NCBI RefSeq assembly: GCF_040327995.1
Contig: NZ_JBEPIJ010000006.1
Span: 136,081 to 200,080, forward strand
DNA length: 64,000 bases
From: Solimonas thermocellulolyticum
GTDB taxonomy: Bacteria; Pseudomonadota; Gammaproteobacteria; Nevskiales; Nevskiaceae
Direction of reading: 5' to 3'
How positions within the stretch are numbered: the first letter of the stretch is position 1; each line of letters starts with the position of its first letter. A program made the translations under genes and the position numbers. The notes beneath the pieces are model-generated. The model did not search any database. It had not been told where the DNA came from and saw only the letters and a list, made by a program, of their open reading frames with translations. Of the stretch, positions 48,078 through 57,555 are shown in pieces.

Positions 48078-49069
48078 CGCCCGTCTCCGGCGGCTGGCAG
48101 CGTCGTTTCGAGCACCGCCCAGCACAGCTCGGCGTAGTCCATGCCGCGCGCGCGCGCCGCCATCGGCACCAGGCTGTGCGCGGTCATGCCCGGTACCAGG
48201 TTGGCCTCGATCAGCCAGGGCTCGCCCTCGCCGTCGAGCATGAAATCCACCCGCCCCCAGCCACGCGCACCGAGCGACGCGAAGGCGCGAACGCAGAGCG
48301 ACTGCACGCGCGCTTCGAGCGCCGCGTCGAGCCCGCTCGGACAGTGATAGCGCGTCGCATCGGAGACGTACTTGGCGTGATAGTCGTAGAACTCCCCGTC
48401 CGGCTCGATGCGGATCGTCGGCAGTGCCTCGCCGTCAAGCAGCGCGCAAGTGAACTCGTGGCCCAGCGCACAGCCGCCGATGTAGCGCTCGGCCATGACC
48501 GTGCGGCCGCGCTCGCCGACCGCCGCGGACCACGCCTTGTCGAGCTGCGCCGGCGACTTGACCTTGGTGACGCCGACGCTGGAGCCCTCGTCCGACGGCT
48601 TGACGATGAACGGATAGCCGAAGTGCGCCGCCGCCGCATCCAGATCGGCGCGGCTGCGCAAGAAGCGGTAATCCGGCGTCGGCAGCCCTTCGGCCATCCA
48701 CAACCGCTTGCTGCGCAGCTTGTCCATCGCCAGCGCCGAGGCGAGCACACCACTGCCGGTGTAGGGGATGCCCTGCAGATCGAGCACCGCCTGCACGGTA
48801 CCGTCCTCACCACCCGTGCCATGCAACACGTTGAACACGCGGTCGATGTGCTGTTCGCGCAGGCGCAGCACGTTCTCGCGCGTAGCGTCGATGGCGACCA
48901 CGTCCACGCCCTTGCCGCGCAGCGCCTCGACCACGCCCGCGCCCGACCACAGCGAGACCTGGCGCTCGGCCGACCAGCCGCCCATGAGCACGGCGACGCG
49001 ACCGAACGCGCGCGGGTCGCGGATCCGCGGACGCCAGACGTAAGACGTAGAGCTTGCCGCGACGGTCAT
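48074..49069 (-). CDS. ddl: D-alanine--D-alanine ligase
   Basis: A 331-residue ATP-grasp ligase making the D-Ala-D-Ala dipeptide. GGWSAERQVSLWSG at the N-terminus, PFIVKPSDEGSSVGV in the ATP-binding lobe and the C-terminal metal site GRVDFMLDGEGEPWLIEANL with PGMTAHSLVP identify it. It is the DdlB-type position in the dcw cluster, overlapping murB by 4 bases. Confidence 0.96.
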   Translation of the reverse strand: MTVAASSTSYVWRPRIRDPRAFGRVAVLMGGWSAERQVSLWSGAGVVEALRGKGVDVVAIDATRENVLRLREQHIDRVFNVLHGTGGEDGTVQAVLDLQGIPYTGSGVLASALAMDKLRSKRLWMAEGLPTPDYRFLRSRADLDAAAAHFGYPFIVKPSDEGSSVGVTKVKSPAQLDKAWSAAVGERGRTVMAERYIGGCALGHEFTCALLDGEALPTIRIEPDGEFYDYHAKYVSDATRYHCPSGLDAALEARVQSLCVRAFASLGARGWGRVDFMLDGEGEPWLIEANLVPGMTAHSLVPMAARARGMDYAELCWAVLETTLPAAGDGR

Positions 49070-49974
49070 GCCGGTTCTCCAACCACACGCACTTCGGTCA
49101 CCAGTTCGACGCCGGTCTGCGCCTTCACGGTCAGCGCGATGTGCGTGATCAGGGCCTCGACATCGGCGGCACGCGCGCCGGCCTGGGTGATGATGAAATT
49201 GGCGTGCTGCGTCGACACCTCGGCACCGCCGATGCGATGACCCTTGAGCCCGCAGGACTCGATCAGGCGCGCGGCGTGATCGCCCGGTGGATTGCGGAAG
49301 GTGCTGCCGGCGCTGGGCTTGCCGACCGGCTGCGTCGCCTTACGCTGCGCCAGCGAGGCACGGGTGTAACGCGCGTGCTCGCCGTCCGGGTCCGGCTCGA
49401 CCTTGAAGCGCGCACCGAGGAATCCCAGCGCGTCCACCGGCAGCTCGACGTGCCGATACCGGTAGTGCACCGCTTCCGCTGCGATCCAGTCGGTGCGGCC
49501 GTCGCGCAAGATCAGTTCCGCGGCCTCGACGCGCGGCCAGGTCTCGCCGCCCCAGGCACCGGCGTTCATCGCCAGCGCACCGCCGACCGTGCCGGGGATG
49601 CCGGCCATGAAACCGAGCCCGGCGAGGCGCTCGCGCTCGGCGAACTTGGCCAGCCGCGCGCAGTGCACGCCGGCCTCGGCGTGGATGCGGCGCTCGCCGC
49701 CGCGGTCCTCGCAACGCACCGCGTCCAGGGCGTTGTGCAGGCAGATCACGGTGCCGCGAAAACCGCCGTCCCGCACCAGAAGATTGCTGCCGAGCCCGAT
49801 CCACAGCAGCGGCTCGTCGGGCGCGAGGGTTCGCACGAAGGCGAGCAAGTCCTCGCGGTCGGCCGGCTCGAAGTAGCGGTCGGCCGGCCCGCCGACGCGC
49901 CAGGTGGTATGCCGCGCCAGCGGCTCGCCGTACAGCAGCCGACCGCGCGGCGCGAGGCTGGGCGCCGCACTCAT
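49066..49974 (-). CDS. murB: UDP-N-acetylenolpyruvoylglucosamine reductase MurB
   Basis: A 302-residue FAD enzyme giving UDP-MurNAc. FAD-binding WIGLGSNLLVRDGGFRGTV and GFMAGIPGTVGGALAMNAGAW, catalytic Ser in SAGSTFRNPPGDHAARLIE and the Glu near VELVTEVRVVG are present. It lacks the long insert of the E. coli enzyme and looks like the shorter type II MurB common outside enterobacteria. Start overlaps murC stop by 4 bases. Confidence 0.95.
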   Translation of the reverse strand: MSAAPSLAPRGRLLYGEPLARHTTWRVGGPADRYFEPADREDLLAFVRTLAPDEPLLWIGLGSNLLVRDGGFRGTVICLHNALDAVRCEDRGGERRIHAEAGVHCARLAKFAERERLAGLGFMAGIPGTVGGALAMNAGAWGGETWPRVEAAELILRDGRTDWIAAEAVHYRYRHVELPVDALGFLGARFKVEPDPDGEHARYTRASLAQRKATQPVGKPSAGSTFRNPPGDHAARLIESCGLKGHRIGGAEVSTQHANFIITQAGARAADVEALITHIALTVKAQTGVELVTEVRVVGEPA

Positions 49975-51431
49975 GCGCCAGCTCCGAACCGCTGGACGAG
50001 CTGCGCCGGCAGACTGCCGACGTCGCCGGCGCCGAGCGTGAGGATCACGTCGCCGTCGGCGACGATGCGTTCGAGCAGCGCCGGCGCCTCGGCCAGACCC
50101 TGCGGCAGCAGCACCGGCTCGACGCGACCGCGCGCACGTATGCAGCGCGCCAGCGCGCGCGCATCGGCGTTCTCGATCGGCGCCTCACCGGCGGCGTAGA
50201 CCTCGGCGAGCAGCAGCGCGTCGGCCTCGGACAGCACCGCGCAGAAGTCATCGAACAGATCGCGCGTGCGCGAGTAGCGATGCGGCTGGAACACGACGAC
50301 CAGACGGCGGCCTGGGTGCGCGGCGCGCATCGCCTGAAAAGTCGCCGCGATCTCGCGTGGGTGATGGCCGTAGTCGTCGACCAGGAGCGCGGCGCGGCTG
50401 CCGAAACGCAGCACGCCGTGCTGTTCGCAGCGCCGGCCGATGCCCTGAAACCCGGACAGCGCGCGCTGCATCGCTTCGACACCGACGCCGAGTTCGCGGC
50501 CGATCGCGACCGCCGCCAGCGCGTTCTGCACGTTGTGGCGCCCGGGCAGGTTCAGGTGAAACTCGGCACGAAAACCATCCGTGCCGACCGCGGTGAAGTG
50601 CGCACCGCTGCCCTCGGGGCGGACGTCGACGCCGCGCAGGTCCGCGTCCTCGGCAAAGCCGTAGGTCAGCAGCGGTCGCGCGACCTCGGGCAGCGTCTGG
50701 CGCACGATGGCGTCGTCGACGCACATCACCGCAAGGCCATAGAACGGCAGACGGTGCAGGAACTCGACGAAGGTCGCGCGCAGCCGCGAGAAATCGTGCG
50801 CGTAGGTTTCGAGATGATCGGCATCGATGTTGGTGACCACGGCGATCATCGGCGACAGATGCAGGAACGAGGCGTCGCTCTCGTCGGCCTCGGCGACCAG
50901 GTAGGCACCGCCGCCGAGCCGCGCGTTGGCGTCGGCCGATTTGAGCTTGCCGCCGATCACGTAGGTCGGATCGAGCTGGCCCTCGGCGAGCACGCTGGCG
51001 ACCAGGCTCGTCGTCGTGGTCTTGCCATGCGTGCCGGCAATGGCGATGCCGTAGCGAAAGCGCATCAGCTCGGCGAGCATCTCGGCGCGCCGCACGATGG
51101 GTATACGGTGCTCGCGTGCGTAGCGATATTCCGGGTTGTCGGACTTGACCGCGGACGACACGACGATGGCGTCGGCGCCGACTGCATGCGCGGCGTCGTG
51201 ACCGAGGCTGATGCGCGCGCCCAGCGCCGCCAGCCGCCGCGTCACGGCACTGTCCTTCAGATCGCTGCCGCTGACTTCGTAGCCGAGGTTGAGCAGCACC
51301 TCGGCGATGCCGGCCATGCCCGAGCCGCCGATGCCGAGCATGTGGATGCGACGCACGCGCCGCATCGGCCGCATGGTCAGCGCCCGCGCGTCATCGCGAT
51401 CGTTCACGGTCGGGCTCGTGGACCTGGTCAT
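49971..51431 (-). CDS. murC: UDP-N-acetylmuramate--L-alanine ligase MurC
   Basis: A 486-residue Mur ligase adding L-Ala to UDP-MurNAc. The N-terminal Rossmann motif HMLGIGGSGMAGIAEVL and the ATP loop GTHGKTTT (133-140) are clear. An N-terminal extension of about 20 residues before MRRVRRIH is like that of E. coli MurC. ATG 51431 overlaps murG stop (ATGA). Confidence 0.96.
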   Translation of the reverse strand: MTRSTSPTVNDRDDARALTMRPMRRVRRIHMLGIGGSGMAGIAEVLLNLGYEVSGSDLKDSAVTRRLAALGARISLGHDAAHAVGADAIVVSSAVKSDNPEYRYAREHRIPIVRRAEMLAELMRFRYGIAIAGTHGKTTTTSLVASVLAEGQLDPTYVIGGKLKSADANARLGGGAYLVAEADESDASFLHLSPMIAVVTNIDADHLETYAHDFSRLRATFVEFLHRLPFYGLAVMCVDDAIVRQTLPEVARPLLTYGFAEDADLRGVDVRPEGSGAHFTAVGTDGFRAEFHLNLPGRHNVQNALAAVAIGRELGVGVEAMQRALSGFQGIGRRCEQHGVLRFGSRAALLVDDYGHHPREIAATFQAMRAAHPGRRLVVVFQPHRYSRTRDLFDDFCAVLSEADALLLAEVYAAGEAPIENADARALARCIRARGRVEPVLLPQGLAEAPALLERIVADGDVILTLGAGDVGSLPAQLVQRFGAGA

Positions 51432-52495
51432 GGTCTTTGCACTCCTGCCGCTTCGAGACAGGCATCGGCGATGTGCGCGGTGGCATCGGGCCACGCGACA
51501 CGGCGCGCCGCCTCGCCCATGCGCTGCAGGCGCAGGCGATCGCCGAGCAGTTCGCGCAGCAGCGCGGCGAGCTGCGTGGGCGTGGCCTCGCGCTCCGGCA
51601 GCAGCGCCGCGGCGCCGGCATCGCGCAGATACTCCGCATTGCGCGTCTGGTGGTCGTCGACCGCGTGCGGATACGGCACCAGCACCGAGGCGACGCCGGC
51701 CGCGGCGAGTTCGGCGATCGTCGATGCGCCGGCGCGGCAGATCACCAGATCGGCCCAGCCCAGCGCGGCCGGCATGTCTTCGATGAAGGCTTCGACCGAG
51801 GCGTCCACGCCGCAGTCGGCGTAGGCGCGCCGCGCGACTTCCAGCGTGCGGCCGGCCTGGTGGCGCACGTCCGGGCGCTCGGCCGGCGTCAGCAGCGCCA
51901 GCGCGCGCGGCACCTGTTCGTTGAGCGCGCGCGCACCCTGGCTGCCGCCGATGACGAGCAGCCGCGGCGCACCGTCGTGATCGAGGCGCTGCCCCGGCGC
52001 CGGCAGCTCGGCGAAACCGCGACGCACCGGATTGCCGACGCTGCGCGCCGCGACGAAGGTGCGCGGGAACGCCTCCATGACGATGCAGGCCAGGCGTGCG
52101 AGCCAGCGATTGGTCAGGCCCGGTGCGGCGTTCTGCTCGTGGATGAGCAGCGGCCGGCGCAGCAGCCACGCGGCAACACCGCCCGGACCGGCGGTGAACC
52201 CGCCCATGCCCAGCACCGCGTCCGGGCGCTCGCGGCGTATCGCGCGCAGCGCCTGCAGCACGGCACGCAGCAAGAGCAGCGGCGCCTGCAGCAGGCGCAT
52301 CACCCCCTTGCCACGCAGACCGGAGACACGGATCAGACACATGGGGATGCCGCGCGCCGACACCACGCGCGACTCGAAGCTGTCCGGCGCGCCCATCCAA
52401 ACGACCTGGTGGCCGCGCTCGCGCAGATACTCGGCCACCGCCAGCGCCGGGTAGACGTGGCCGCCGGTGCCGCCAGCCATGATCATCAGTTTCAT
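51428..52495 (-). CDS. murG: Lipid II synthase MurG
   Basis: A 355-residue GT-B glycosyltransferase adding GlcNAc to lipid I. N-terminal GGTGGHVYPALAVA, the membrane-association patch around LLQAPLLLLRAVLQAL, and the donor-site block LVICRAGASTIAELAAAG with PYPHAVDDHQTRNA are typical. The open frame continues upstream through the ftsW region, but ATG 52495 is the start by homology and overlaps the ftsW stop by 4 bases. Confidence 0.96.
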   Translation of the reverse strand: MKLMIMAGGTGGHVYPALAVAEYLRERGHQVVWMGAPDSFESRVVSARGIPMCLIRVSGLRGKGVMRLLQAPLLLLRAVLQALRAIRRERPDAVLGMGGFTAGPGGVAAWLLRRPLLIHEQNAAPGLTNRWLARLACIVMEAFPRTFVAARSVGNPVRRGFAELPAPGQRLDHDGAPRLLVIGGSQGARALNEQVPRALALLTPAERPDVRHQAGRTLEVARRAYADCGVDASVEAFIEDMPAALGWADLVICRAGASTIAELAAAGVASVLVPYPHAVDDHQTRNAEYLRDAGAAALLPEREATPTQLAALLRELLGDRLRLQRMGEAARRVAWPDATAHIADACLEAAGVQRP

Positions 52496-53724
52496 GGCCG
52501 GCCCTCCGCCGCGCGATGACGCCGCCGCGGCCGTGCGGATGCGAGCGCGTCTTCGGCCGGAGTGACCGCGAAGGCGCTGCTGCGATTCTCGTAGTCGACG
52601 CGCAGCAGCAGGCCGATCATCGCGCACACCGTCAGCAGGGATGAGCCGCCGTAGCTGAGCAGCGGCAGGGTCAGCCCCTTGGTCGGCAGCAGGCCCAGGT
52701 TCACCGCCATGTTGATCAGCGTCTGCAGACCGATCCAACCGGTGAGCCCGTAGGCGAGGAACGCCGAAAACTGGCGCCCGGCGACTTCGGCTACGCGAGC
52801 GATCGCGAACCCGCGCCAGACGACGATGCCGAACAGGACCAGCAGCACGAGGATGCCGAGCAGGCCGAGCTCCTCGGCGAGGATCGCGAAGATGAAGTCG
52901 GTGTGCATCTCCGGCAGGTACAGGAGCTTTTGCACGCTGTTGCCCAGGCCGACGCCGGTCCATTCGCCGCGGCCGATCGCGATCAGCGACTGCGCGAGCT
53001 GCCAGCCGCCGTTCTCGACGTCGGCCCAGGGATTGGTGAAGTTGAGCAGCCGCTTGAGCCGGTATGGGGCCGCCACGGCGAGGTAGGCCAGCGCCGACGC
53101 CGCAGCCGCGAGCAGCGCGAGGTAATAGCCGACGCGAGCGCCGCCGAGGAACAGCATCAGAAAGACCACGCCCATCAAGATGGCGGTCGCACCGAAGTCC
53201 GGCTCGACCAGCAACAGCGCGCAGGGCAGCGTCATCGCCGCGAGCGGCAGCAGAAGACCGCGCAAGCTGTGCTGCAACACCGCCTGGCGCCGCGCGATGT
53301 AGTTGGCGATGAAGACGATCAGGGCCAGGCGCGCCGGCTCCGAGGCCTGCAGGCGCAGCACACCGATGTCGATCCAGCGCCGTGCCGAGTTGACCTCGAC
53401 GCCGACCCCGGGGACCAGCACCGCCACCAACAGCAAGACGGCGAACAGATACAGCAACAGATGCAGCCGCGCCCAGGTGATCAGCGGCACGCAGTACAGT
53501 GCCGCACCGATACCGACGCCGAGCAGCGCGAACATCAACTGTCGGTAGAGGAAGTAGAAGGCCTCGCCGGTCGCTTTCTCGGCCTGTGCGACCGAGGCCG
53601 AGGCGACCATGATCAGCCCCCAGAGCAGCAGCGCGGACACGGCGCCGCATAGCCAGACGTCGAGTCCGTAACGCGCGTGCGGCAGCGGCAGGTTTTGCTG
53701 CAGACGTATGGCGAGGGCGTTCAT
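52492..53724 (-). CDS. ftsW: Septal peptidoglycan glycosyltransferase FtsW
   Basis: A 410-residue, 10-helix SEDS protein that polymerises lipid II with FtsI. Family signature at the C-terminal end is NLGLLPTKGLTLPLLSYGGSSLL, and the catalytic Asp-containing loop is in VEPDFGATAILMGVVF. The last 35 residues are basic and cytoplasmic. Its start overlaps the murD stop by 4 bases. Confidence 0.97.
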   Translation of the reverse strand: MNALAIRLQQNLPLPHARYGLDVWLCGAVSALLLWGLIMVASASVAQAEKATGEAFYFLYRQLMFALLGVGIGAALYCVPLITWARLHLLLYLFAVLLLVAVLVPGVGVEVNSARRWIDIGVLRLQASEPARLALIVFIANYIARRQAVLQHSLRGLLLPLAAMTLPCALLLVEPDFGATAILMGVVFLMLFLGGARVGYYLALLAAAASALAYLAVAAPYRLKRLLNFTNPWADVENGGWQLAQSLIAIGRGEWTGVGLGNSVQKLLYLPEMHTDFIFAILAEELGLLGILVLLVLFGIVVWRGFAIARVAEVAGRQFSAFLAYGLTGWIGLQTLINMAVNLGLLPTKGLTLPLLSYGGSSLLTVCAMIGLLLRVDYENRSSAFAVTPAEDALASARPRRRHRAAEGRP

Positions 53725-55091
53725 GTCCCGCCCCCCGCGAGCGCGAGCACGGCGGCACGAAACCGATCACCGCGCTCGATGTAGTTGCGGAACTGGTCGA
53801 AGCTCGCACAGGCCGGGGACAGCAGCACCTGATCGCCCGAGCGCGCCAGCGTGTGCGCGCGCGCGACCGCAGCCAAAAGGTCGGCTTCGCGGTAGATCGG
53901 CGTCGCGCCGCAGATGTCACGCTCGATCCGCGCCGCGTCCTCGCCGAACAGCACCGCAGCGCGGCCCTTGCGCGCCAGCGGCTCGCGCAGCGGCGCGAAG
54001 GACTGGCCCTTGCCCTGACCACCGCCGAGCCAGACGATCGGTGCGGGCAGGCCGTTGAGTGCCGCCAGTGTCGAACCGACGTTGGTGCCCTTGGAGTCGT
54101 TGAACCAGCGCACGCCGCACAGCTCGCGCACGAACTCGCAGCGATGCGGCAGGCCGGAGAAGCTGCGCAAGGCCGCGAGCTGGGCGTTTCGGTCGATGCC
54201 GACGGCATCCGCCAGCGCCAGCGCGGCGAGCGCGTTGGCCCAGTTGTGACGGCCGAAGATCTTCAGTGAGACCTGAGACGTGAGACGTGAGCTGCCGCGG
54301 CACAGCCAGGCCTCGCCGTCGACGTCGCGGATGCCGTAGTGGCCATCGTCCGGTTCATCGAGGCCGAAGCTCACGAGGCGAGGCGTCGAGGCCGGCGGCG
54401 TCGTGGCCGGGTCCTGTCGATTGAACACTGCGGTGCCGCAACCGTCGTAGATGCGGCGCTTGATCGCCCCATAGCGCGCCATCGTGCCGTGGCGGTCGAG
54501 ATGGTCCTGCGACAGGTTCAGCACCGTCGCCGCGGCGCAGCGCAGGCTGCTGGTCGTCTCCAGCTGGAAGCTCGACAGCTCCAAGACGTAGAGCTCGACC
54601 GCGTCATCGAGCAGATCCAGCGCCGGCGTACCGAGATTGCCGCCGACGGCGACGCAAATGCCCGAGGCCTTCGCCATCTCGCCGACCAGGGTCGTCACCG
54701 TGGACTTGCCGTTGGAGCCGGTGATGCCGACGACGTGCGGCGAAAGGCGCGCGGCGTGAGACGTGGACAGGGCGCGCGCGAACAGCTCGATGTCGCCCAC
54801 GATCTCGACGCCGGCGCCGGCGAGTTCGCGCACAAAGGGTTCTTCGAGGGCGATGCCCGGTGAGACCACCGCCATCGAGAACTGCGACAGCGGCTCCGGC
54901 GCCGAGAGCGCGCCGAGGCGCAAATTCACCTGCGGGAGCTGGGCGCGCAGGGCGTCGACTCCCGGCGGCGTGGCGCGCGAATCGGTGGCGACGACGTCCG
55001 CGCCTTCGCGCGCGAGGTACCGCACAGCCGAGGCACCGGACGCGCCGAGGCCGACGACGAGCACGCGCTCGCCGCGCAAGCCTCGTTGCAT
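53721..55091 (-). CDS. murD: UDP-N-acetylmuramoylalanine--D-glutamate ligase MurD
   Basis: A 456-residue Mur ligase adding D-Glu. ATP loop GITGSNGKS (122-130), central LNLSQDHLDRHGTMARYGAIK with the carbamylated Lys, and C-terminal FNDSKGTNVGSTLAAL are present. ATG 55091 with GGAAG next to it was chosen; GTG codons at 55103 and 55109 would extend the N-terminus by four to six residues and sit nearer the mraY stop (55112). Confidence 0.95.
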   Translation of the reverse strand: MQRGLRGERVLVVGLGASGASAVRYLAREGADVVATDSRATPPGVDALRAQLPQVNLRLGALSAPEPLSQFSMAVVSPGIALEEPFVRELAGAGVEIVGDIELFARALSTSHAARLSPHVVGITGSNGKSTVTTLVGEMAKASGICVAVGGNLGTPALDLLDDAVELYVLELSSFQLETTSSLRCAAATVLNLSQDHLDRHGTMARYGAIKRRIYDGCGTAVFNRQDPATTPPASTPRLVSFGLDEPDDGHYGIRDVDGEAWLCRGSSRLTSQVSLKIFGRHNWANALAALALADAVGIDRNAQLAALRSFSGLPHRCEFVRELCGVRWFNDSKGTNVGSTLAALNGLPAPIVWLGGGQGKGQSFAPLREPLARKGRAAVLFGEDAARIERDICGATPIYREADLLAAVARAHTLARSGDQVLLSPACASFDQFRNYIERGDRFRAAVLALAGGGT

Positions 55092-55111
55092 CTTCCGCCT
55101 CACGTTCACGA

Positions 55112-56197
55112 TCAGCGCACCTTGAGCGAAGCCAGACCGATGAGCACCAAGATCAGCGTGACGATCCAGAAGCGCACGATGATCTTCGGCTCCGGCCAGC
55201 CCTTGAGTTCGAAGTGATGGTGCAGCGGCGCCATGCGGAAGATGCGTTTGCCGCCGCTGTACTTGTAATAGAGCACCTGCATCGCCACCGACAGCGTCTC
55301 GGCAACGAACACGCCGCCCATGATCGCCAGCACGATTTCCTGACGCACCAGCACGGCGACCACACCGAGCGCGGCGCCGAGCGCCAGCGCGCCGACATCG
55401 CCCATGAACACCTGCGCCGGATAGGCGTTGAACCAGAGAAAGCCCAAGCCCGCGCCGGCGATCGCGGTGCAGAAGATCGCCAGCTCGCCGACGCCGGGGA
55501 TGTACGGGATGCCCAGATACTTGGCGATTACGACGTTGCCGCTGGCATACGCGAACACGGCCAGCGCCGAGGCGACCAGCACGGTCGGCATGATCGCGAG
55601 CCCGTCGAGGCCGTCGGTGAGATTGACCGCGTTGCTCGCGCCGACGATGACCAGGTAGGCCCACGGGATGAAGAACAGTCCGAGCGAGATCGAGACGTCC
55701 TTGACGAACGGGAAGATCAGCGTCGTCTCCACCGGCGCGCGCGCGGTCGAGAAGATCAGCGTCGCGACCCCGAAACCCGCGAGCGACAACCAGAAATACT
55801 TCTGGCGTGCCGGCAGGCCCTTGGGATTCTTGTGCTTGATCTTGATGTAGTCGTCGGCGAAACCGACGGCGCCGAAGGCGAGCGTCACGCCCAGGGCGAA
55901 CCAGACGAAGCGGTTGCCGAGGTCCGACCACAGCAGCGTCGCCGCGGTGATCGCGCACAGGATGAGCACGCCGCCCATGGTCGGCGTGCCGGTCTTCTTC
56001 AGATGGGTCTGCGGCCCGTCGTCGCGCACCGGCTGGCCGAACTTGAAGCGGTACAGCCGCTCGATCATCCACGGACCGAAGGCGAAGGAGAACGCCAGCG
56101 CGGTCAGCACGCCGAGCACGCTGCGGAACGTCAGGTACGAAAAGACGTTGAAGCCGCTGACGTATTGCCGCAGGTATTCCGCCAATTCGTACAGCAT
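55112..56197 (-). CDS. mraY: Phospho-MurNAc-pentapeptide transferase MraY
   Basis: A 361-residue, 10-helix enzyme making lipid I. Signatures are GTPTMGGVLIL, GFADDYIKI, NAVNLTDGLDGLAIMP and the cytoplasmic MAPLHHHFELKGWPE loop. ATG 56197 overlaps the murF stop by one base (TGATG). Confidence 0.97.
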   Translation of the reverse strand: MLYELAEYLRQYVSGFNVFSYLTFRSVLGVLTALAFSFAFGPWMIERLYRFKFGQPVRDDGPQTHLKKTGTPTMGGVLILCAITAATLLWSDLGNRFVWFALGVTLAFGAVGFADDYIKIKHKNPKGLPARQKYFWLSLAGFGVATLIFSTARAPVETTLIFPFVKDVSISLGLFFIPWAYLVIVGASNAVNLTDGLDGLAIMPTVLVASALAVFAYASGNVVIAKYLGIPYIPGVGELAIFCTAIAGAGLGFLWFNAYPAQVFMGDVGALALGAALGVVAVLVRQEIVLAIMGGVFVAETLSVAMQVLYYKYSGGKRIFRMAPLHHHFELKGWPEPKIIVRFWIVTLILVLIGLASLKVR

Positions 56198-57555
56198 CAG
56201 TGGGCTCCGTCGTCGGCGCCACCGGTCAGCGCCTCGACCACACGTTCCATGCGCGCCGAGCGCGATCCTTTGACCAGCACCACAGTGTCGGCGTCGAGCC
56301 GCTCGCGCAGCGCCGCCTGCAGCGCGGCGAGGTCGTCGAAGGCCTCGGCGCCGGTACCGAAGCCATCGGCCGCCTGTGCCGCCAGCCGGCCCAGGACGTA
56401 GAGACGATGGATGCCGCGCGCGCGCGCGAAGCGGCCCGCATCGCGGTGCAACTCGGCGGCATCGGCGCCGAGCTCGGCCATGTCGCCGAGGACCAGCCAA
56501 CGCTGACCCGGAAGCTGCGACAACAGTTCGATCGCCGCGCGCAGCGAGCCGGGGTTGGCGTTGTAGCTGTCGTCCAGCACGCGCGCGCCCTGCGGCGTGC
56601 GCTTCCAGCTCAGACGGCCCTGGGGCGCTTCGACCGCGGCGAGCCGCTGCGCGATCTCGCCCACACCCAGGCCGAGCGCGACACCGCAGGCGGCGGCGGC
56701 GAGCGCGTTCATGACGTTGTGCCGGCCCGGCAACGCCAGGTGCACCGGCGCCGCACCGTCCGGCGTGCGCAAGGTGAAGCGGCTGCCGGCACCGTCGGCC
56801 AGAATCTCGATGTGCTGCGCGCGCACGTCGGCATCGGCATCGATGCCGAAGTGCAGATGCGCGGCCTTTGCGGCAAGGCCGCGCCACAGCGGCGCGTAGA
56901 CGTCGTCGGCGTTGATCACGGCGACGCCGCCGTCGAGCGCGGCGAACAGCTCGCCCTTGCCGCGCGCGATGCCCTCGCGCGAGCCGAAACCTTCCAGATG
57001 GGCGTCGCCGGCCTGGGTGACGACGCCGACGTCGGGGCGTGCCAGCGCCGCCAGCGCGGCGATCTCGCCGAGATGGTTCGCACCCATCTCGATCACCGCG
57101 GTGCGGTGCTCGTCGCGCAGGCGCAGCAGCGTCAGCGGCACACCGATGTGGTTGTTCAGATTGCCGCGCGTGGCCAGCACTGGCCCGCGCGCGGTGAAGA
57201 TCGCGGCCAGCATCTGCTTGGTGGTGGTCTTGCCGTTGCTACCGGTGACCGCGACGACCGGCATCGACCGGCGCGCGCGCCAGTGGGCGGCGGCGCGCTG
57301 CAGGCCGACGAGGGTGTCGTCGACGCGCAGTTGCGGCAAGGCGCATGCACACCACTGCGACACCAGCGCGGCAGCCGCACCGGCGGCCTGCGCCTGCGCG
57401 ACGAAGGCATGCCCGTCATGGCGTTCGCCGCGCAGCGCGACGAACAGCTCGCCGGCGACGAGCGCACGACTGTCGATGCTCACGCCGCCGAAGGCGACAT
57501 CGCCGCCGCGCAGCTCGCCGCCGATGGCCTGCGCCAGTTCCGCGAGGGTCATCAT
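56197..57555 (-). CDS. murF: UDP-MurNAc-tripeptide--D-Ala-D-Ala ligase MurF
   Basis: A 452-residue Mur ligase adding D-Ala-D-Ala. ATP loop GSNGKTTTK (105-113), NLNNHIGVPLTLLRL and the C-terminal LDDSYNANPGSLRAAIELL are typical. Two consecutive ATG codons (57555 and 57552) both overlap the murE stop. It adds the dipeptide supplied by the Ddl in this same cluster. Confidence 0.96.
   Translation of the reverse strand: MMTLAELAQAIGGELRGGDVAFGGVSIDSRALVAGELFVALRGERHDGHAFVAQAQAAGAAAALVSQWCACALPQLRVDDTLVGLQRAAAHWRARRSMPVVAVTGSNGKTTTKQMLAAIFTARGPVLATRGNLNNHIGVPLTLLRLRDEHRTAVIEMGANHLGEIAALAALARPDVGVVTQAGDAHLEGFGSREGIARGKGELFAALDGGVAVINADDVYAPLWRGLAAKAAHLHFGIDADADVRAQHIEILADGAGSRFTLRTPDGAAPVHLALPGRHNVMNALAAAACGVALGLGVGEIAQRLAAVEAPQGRLSWKRTPQGARVLDDSYNANPGSLRAAIELLSQLPGQRWLVLGDMAELGADAAELHRDAGRFARARGIHRLYVLGRLAAQAADGFGTGAEAFDDLAALQAALRERLDADTVVLVKGSRSARMERVVEALTGGADDGAH

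Noticed and set aside
51428..54208. 926-codon frame that looks like a fused MurG with a long N-terminal part
   Set aside because: The extra part is ftsW and murD read in a wrong frame; murG has a good ATG overlapping the ftsW stop.
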